Assembly: GCA_041589295.1 (NCBI GenBank)
Contig: JBFHVZ010000111.1
Coordinates: 1-13,090 of the forward strand
DNA length: 13,090 nt
Direction of reading: 5' to 3'
DNA from: Bermanella sp041589295
GTDB lineage: Bacteria; Pseudomonadota; Gammaproteobacteria; Pseudomonadales; Oceanobacteraceae
The position numbers were made by a program, and so were the translations under genes. Of this stretch, positions 10,434-13,090 are shown one piece after another. The notes below the pieces were generated by a model. The model saw only the letters and a list, made by a program, of their open reading frames with translations, was not told the DNA's origin and made no database searches. Every line of letters starts with the position of its first letter. The first letter of the stretch is position 1.

Positions 10434-13090
10434 ATGGCATTCAACATAGGTTTAAGTGGTATCCGCGCCGCCTCGACGGATTTAGAAGTGACGGGTAATA
10501 ACGTGGCCAATGCCAGTACCGTGGGCTTTAAAGAATCTCGAACCGAGTTTTCCGATATTTATACCACCACGCTTTTAGGTACAGGCAGTAAACCTGTGGG
10601 TAGCGGGGTGTTGGTCGAAAACGTGCGCCAAGAATTTTCGCAGGGCAACATCAGTGGTACTGAAAATTCATTGGATATGGCCATCGACGGCAACGGCTTC
10701 TTTGTGTTGAACGATGGCGGCAGTGTGTCATACACACGGGCCGGTTATTTTGGTTTAGATAAAGACGGTTATGTTGTTGCTAACAACGGCGCTCGTTTGC
10801 AAGGTTACGAAGCCAACGGCGACGGTGTCACCACAGGGGTGTTAGGTGATATTCAAATTGTCATCGGCAATCAGCCACCTAAATTAACCTCGCGGGTGTC
10901 GTCCATATTAAACCTAAATGCATCCGAAAATGTGTTGCAAGAATTAGGTAAACAAATGGTTTCCAGTGGTTTGGCTATTGCAAATCCTGATGCGGGTATA
11001 GCAGACAGTACGGCCACCATTCACGCGACATCAGGTCAGCCCACCACCGCAGGTACACGTACGTCCATGGCGTTTGATGCTGGTGGTGTGGATTTATCTG
11101 CGCAGGCCAACGTCGTAGCCCTGACAGATCCAGGACCATTTGGTGTCACCATTGATCCGTTTGATGGTACAGGTCCCATTGCTATTTCGGTTGCAGCAGG
11201 TGTAGTGACAGCTGGTGCCACGCCCACGCAACATTTAACCAATATTCTTACAGCGTTACAGACCGAAATCGACGCGCAATTTGGTAATAACGAATTTGTT
11301 GTCACCACAAACCAATCTCCGTTAACCACGCCTTTAGTATCGCCCACTGAACTTGTGATCGAACGTGCAGGTTACGATGCAACAGTCGGGGTGAGTTTTT
11401 CGGTAACGGCTCCAACCGGTAACTGGAACGCGTTATTTGGTGATCCAACCGCAACCACCACAGTGACCGCAGGTGTGGCTGGGCAAAAACTATTTACTGG
11501 ATCTAACCCATTAACCGCTGATTTTCGTAGTATTCCGGGTACATCAACCACCAACCGAACTGTTGCCACACCGCCGCTTAACATGACCGGCTTTGTTGCA
11601 GGTACTCACCCCACTTTAACGTCCACCGTGGTGACACCGGGTACGATTATTGGTGACTTTAGTGGTGCGAACACAATCGTTTTTGATATTGAAGTGACGG
11701 ATGTTTTAGGCACCACCATTAGCGGTACCATAACCTTAGATAACGCAGCCATTGCGGCATTACCACCGGGCAACATTGCGGCCGTAACCATTGATGAAAT
11801 TCGCACCGAAATTGCTAACCAAGTGGCGGCGATTCCTGCCTTGGCTGCAGTGTTAACGGTTAGTGGTGCTGTGCCCATTGCCTTTACCGGTACCACCACA
11901 GACCCAGGTGAAACCATCACCCTAGTACCCGGCGTGAGTACTACCTACGACTTAACCAATATTGGTTTTGCCTCGACAAATCGCACGGCAACGGGTGTGG
12001 CCGATGTTGCCGCCAACAACGAATTTCGTATGCAGGTAACGGGGCCAACCGTTGCCGAAGACTCCAACCAATACAACATTATTATTCCAGCGAATAACTA
12101 CGCCACGTTAGATGACTTGGCCGCTGCCATTCAAACCGAAATTGATTTGCGCACAGGTGCAAATGGTTTAGCTGGCCGCGTCACGGTGCAAGCGGTTGGC
12201 GGGCAACTCGTGTTTACCAACACAGAAGTCGGTGTGGGTTATGACGTCAGTTTTACCGGCAGTACCGGTTTAGCGGCAGGTCCAGCGGCAGATGCGTTAG
12301 CGGCATTGGGCTTTGATAATATGTCGAAGTTTTTAGGTACGGATACCATCGACCGGTCTAACTCGTTCCGTATTAACCTAACCGTGCCCGCCCCCGATTT
12401 AGAAGCGCGATCAGGCACCACGACCATCACGTTAGACGAAGAGTATCGCTCGGTGCAGCAATTGGCGGCTTCCATTAATCGCCAGTTAGCGGCGCTAGAT
12501 GATGATGCTTACATAGGTGTACGCGCCGAAGCGGTCGAAATAGAACCGAAAGTAGTGCCACCCGAATACAAATTGCAGTTTGTGGCCGTGCAAGACGGTG
12601 AAGCCTCGGTCATTACCATCACCGACTTTATTGCCAACGGTGCAGATGTCACCAGTGACGAAATGTACGGCTTGTTGCAAATCGACGAAGACGACAACAG
12701 CTTACTGACTTTGGGTATCGAAGGGGTCACCAACGAATACCCATCACAGTCGGTGGTGCTCACCGACCCTGACGGCAATGAAACCACGATCACCACAGAT
12801 GAAGATGCCGAGGCCAACGTGATTGCTTCCATCTTTAACCGACAAGCAGGTGTTACCGCATCGGCGTCAAGTGAACTAACCATTCCGTTGTCGGGTTATA
12901 ACAACCCGGGTAATACCATGAGTCTGGTATTAAACGGGCAAGTACTCACCGAAACCAGCTTGCCGGAAATTGCCGAAGAAATTAACGCTTATCAAACCAC
13001 AACGTTGCCCGGCTTTACCGCCGAGCTAAACAGTGCTGGTGATTTAATTATTAAAAACAGCATTGGCCGCGACATTAAAGTGGAAATTCA
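10434..13090 (+). CDS. flgE: Flagellar hook protein FlgE, oversized, 5' part only
   Basis: The gene begins at the ATG at 10434 with a GAGGAA ribosome site 8 bp before it and runs off the right edge. I read 885 codons with no stop and no cysteine codon. Residues 1-160 are a typical FlgE start: 'MAFNIGLSGIRAASTDLEVTGNNVANASTVGFKESRTEF', 'QEFSQGNISGTENSLDMAIDGNGFFVL', 'SYTRAGYFGLDKDGYVV'. From about residue 168 a long Thr/Ala/Val-rich region follows instead of the expected D2 segment. It contains degenerate hook-IN-like modules near residues 267-320, 453-512, 556-637, 672-710, 789-815 and 830-885, for example 'YATLDDLAAAIQTEIDLRTG' followed by 'QLVFTNTEVGVGYDVSFTG'. Usual gammaproteobacterial FlgE has about 400-500 residues. 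The normal hook middle and C-terminus should lie beyond the window. FlgE is the subunit of the curved universal joint outside the cell. Confidence 0.9.
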   Translation, partial: MAFNIGLSGIRAASTDLEVTGNNVANASTVGFKESRTEFSDIYTTTLLGTGSKPVGSGVLVENVRQEFSQGNISGTENSLDMAIDGNGFFVLNDGGSVSYTRAGYFGLDKDGYVVANNGARLQGYEANGDGVTTGVLGDIQIVIGNQPPKLTSRVSSILNLNASENVLQELGKQMVSSGLAIANPDAGIADSTATIHATSGQPTTAGTRTSMAFDAGGVDLSAQANVVALTDPGPFGVTIDPFDGTGPIAISVAAGVVTAGATPTQHLTNILTALQTEIDAQFGNNEFVVTTNQSPLTTPLVSPTELVIERAGYDATVGVSFSVTAPTGNWNALFGDPTATTTVTAGVAGQKLFTGSNPLTADFRSIPGTSTTNRTVATPPLNMTGFVAGTHPTLTSTVVTPGTIIGDFSGANTIVFDIEVTDVLGTTISGTITLDNAAIAALPPGNIAAVTIDEIRTEIANQVAAIPALAAVLTVSGAVPIAFTGTTTDPGETITLVPGVSTTYDLTNIGFASTNRTATGVADVAANNEFRMQVTGPTVAEDSNQYNIIIPANNYATLDDLAAAIQTEIDLRTGANGLAGRVTVQAVGGQLVFTNTEVGVGYDVSFTGSTGLAAGPAADALAALGFDNMSKFLGTDTIDRSNSFRINLTVPAPDLEARSGTTTITLDEEYRSVQQLAASINRQLAALDDDAYIGVRAEAVEIEPKVVPPEYKLQFVAVQDGEASVITITDFIANGADVTSDEMYGLLQIDEDDNSLLTLGIEGVTNEYPSQSVVLTDPDGNETTITTDEDAEANVIASIFNRQAGVTASASSELTIPLSGYNNPGNTMSLVLNGQVLTETSLPEIAEEINAYQTTTLPGFTAELNSAGDLIIKNSIGRDIKVEI

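Noticed and set aside
11036..12883. Several minus-strand open frames inside flgE
   Set aside because: They are antiparallel shadows of the flgE reading frame, rich in Val, Ala, Ser and Thr, with no ribosome sites; the plus-strand frame is continuous and recognisable.

Overview
The window looks like chromosomal DNA of a motile, aquatic-type gammaproteobacterium, close to the pseudomonad or Oceanospirillales kind. I infer this from the gene order flgZ-flgN-flgM-flgA / cheV-cheR-flgBCDE, from sigma-54 (-24/-12) and sigma-28 (FliA) promoter sequences at the expected places, and from moderate GC content. I cannot name a genus from sequence alone. No transposase, integrase, phage gene or CRISPR array was seen.

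Layout. Positions 1-201 hold the C-terminal end of an MscS-type mechanosensitive channel, with a likely terminator over its stop codon. Next come a GNAT acetyltransferase (240-680) and a small secreted orphan protein with two cysteines (871-1230). A gene-free stretch (1231-1445) rich in inverted repeats follows, then a minus-strand tRNA-Arg(CCU) with its own promoter (1446-1562).

Positions 1663-3990 hold a compact three-gene plus-strand unit for arsenosugar biosynthesis: the radical SAM enzyme ArsS and the two glycosyltransferases that usually accompany it (TIGR04283 and TIGR04282 types). The arsenite methyltransferase ArsM, which would supply the methylated arsenic, is not in the window. The last gene overlaps tail to tail by 44 bp with flgZ on the other strand.

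Positions 3947-13090 are a flagellar and chemotaxis block built around a divergent intergenic region (6481-6654). To the left, on the minus strand, run flgA (P-ring chaperone), flgM (anti-sigma-28), flgN (chaperone for hook-filament junction proteins) and flgZ (PilZ-domain c-di-GMP flagellar brake). flgA has a candidate sigma-54 promoter. flgM has its own near-consensus sigma-28 promoter, preceded by phased A-tracts. To the right, on the plus strand, run cheV and cheR. After a gap with a 3 x 15-bp tandem repeat and a near-perfect sigma-54 promoter come flgB, flgC, flgD and the 5' part of flgE.

The most unusual object is flgE. It is open for at least 885 codons and still has not ended at the window edge. 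A normal FlgE N-terminus is followed by a very long Thr/Ala/Val-rich region made of several degenerate modules resembling the flagellin hook-IN motif. The neighbouring hook-cap gene flgD also carries an extra loop of roughly 30 residues. Together they suggest a modified, oversized hook.
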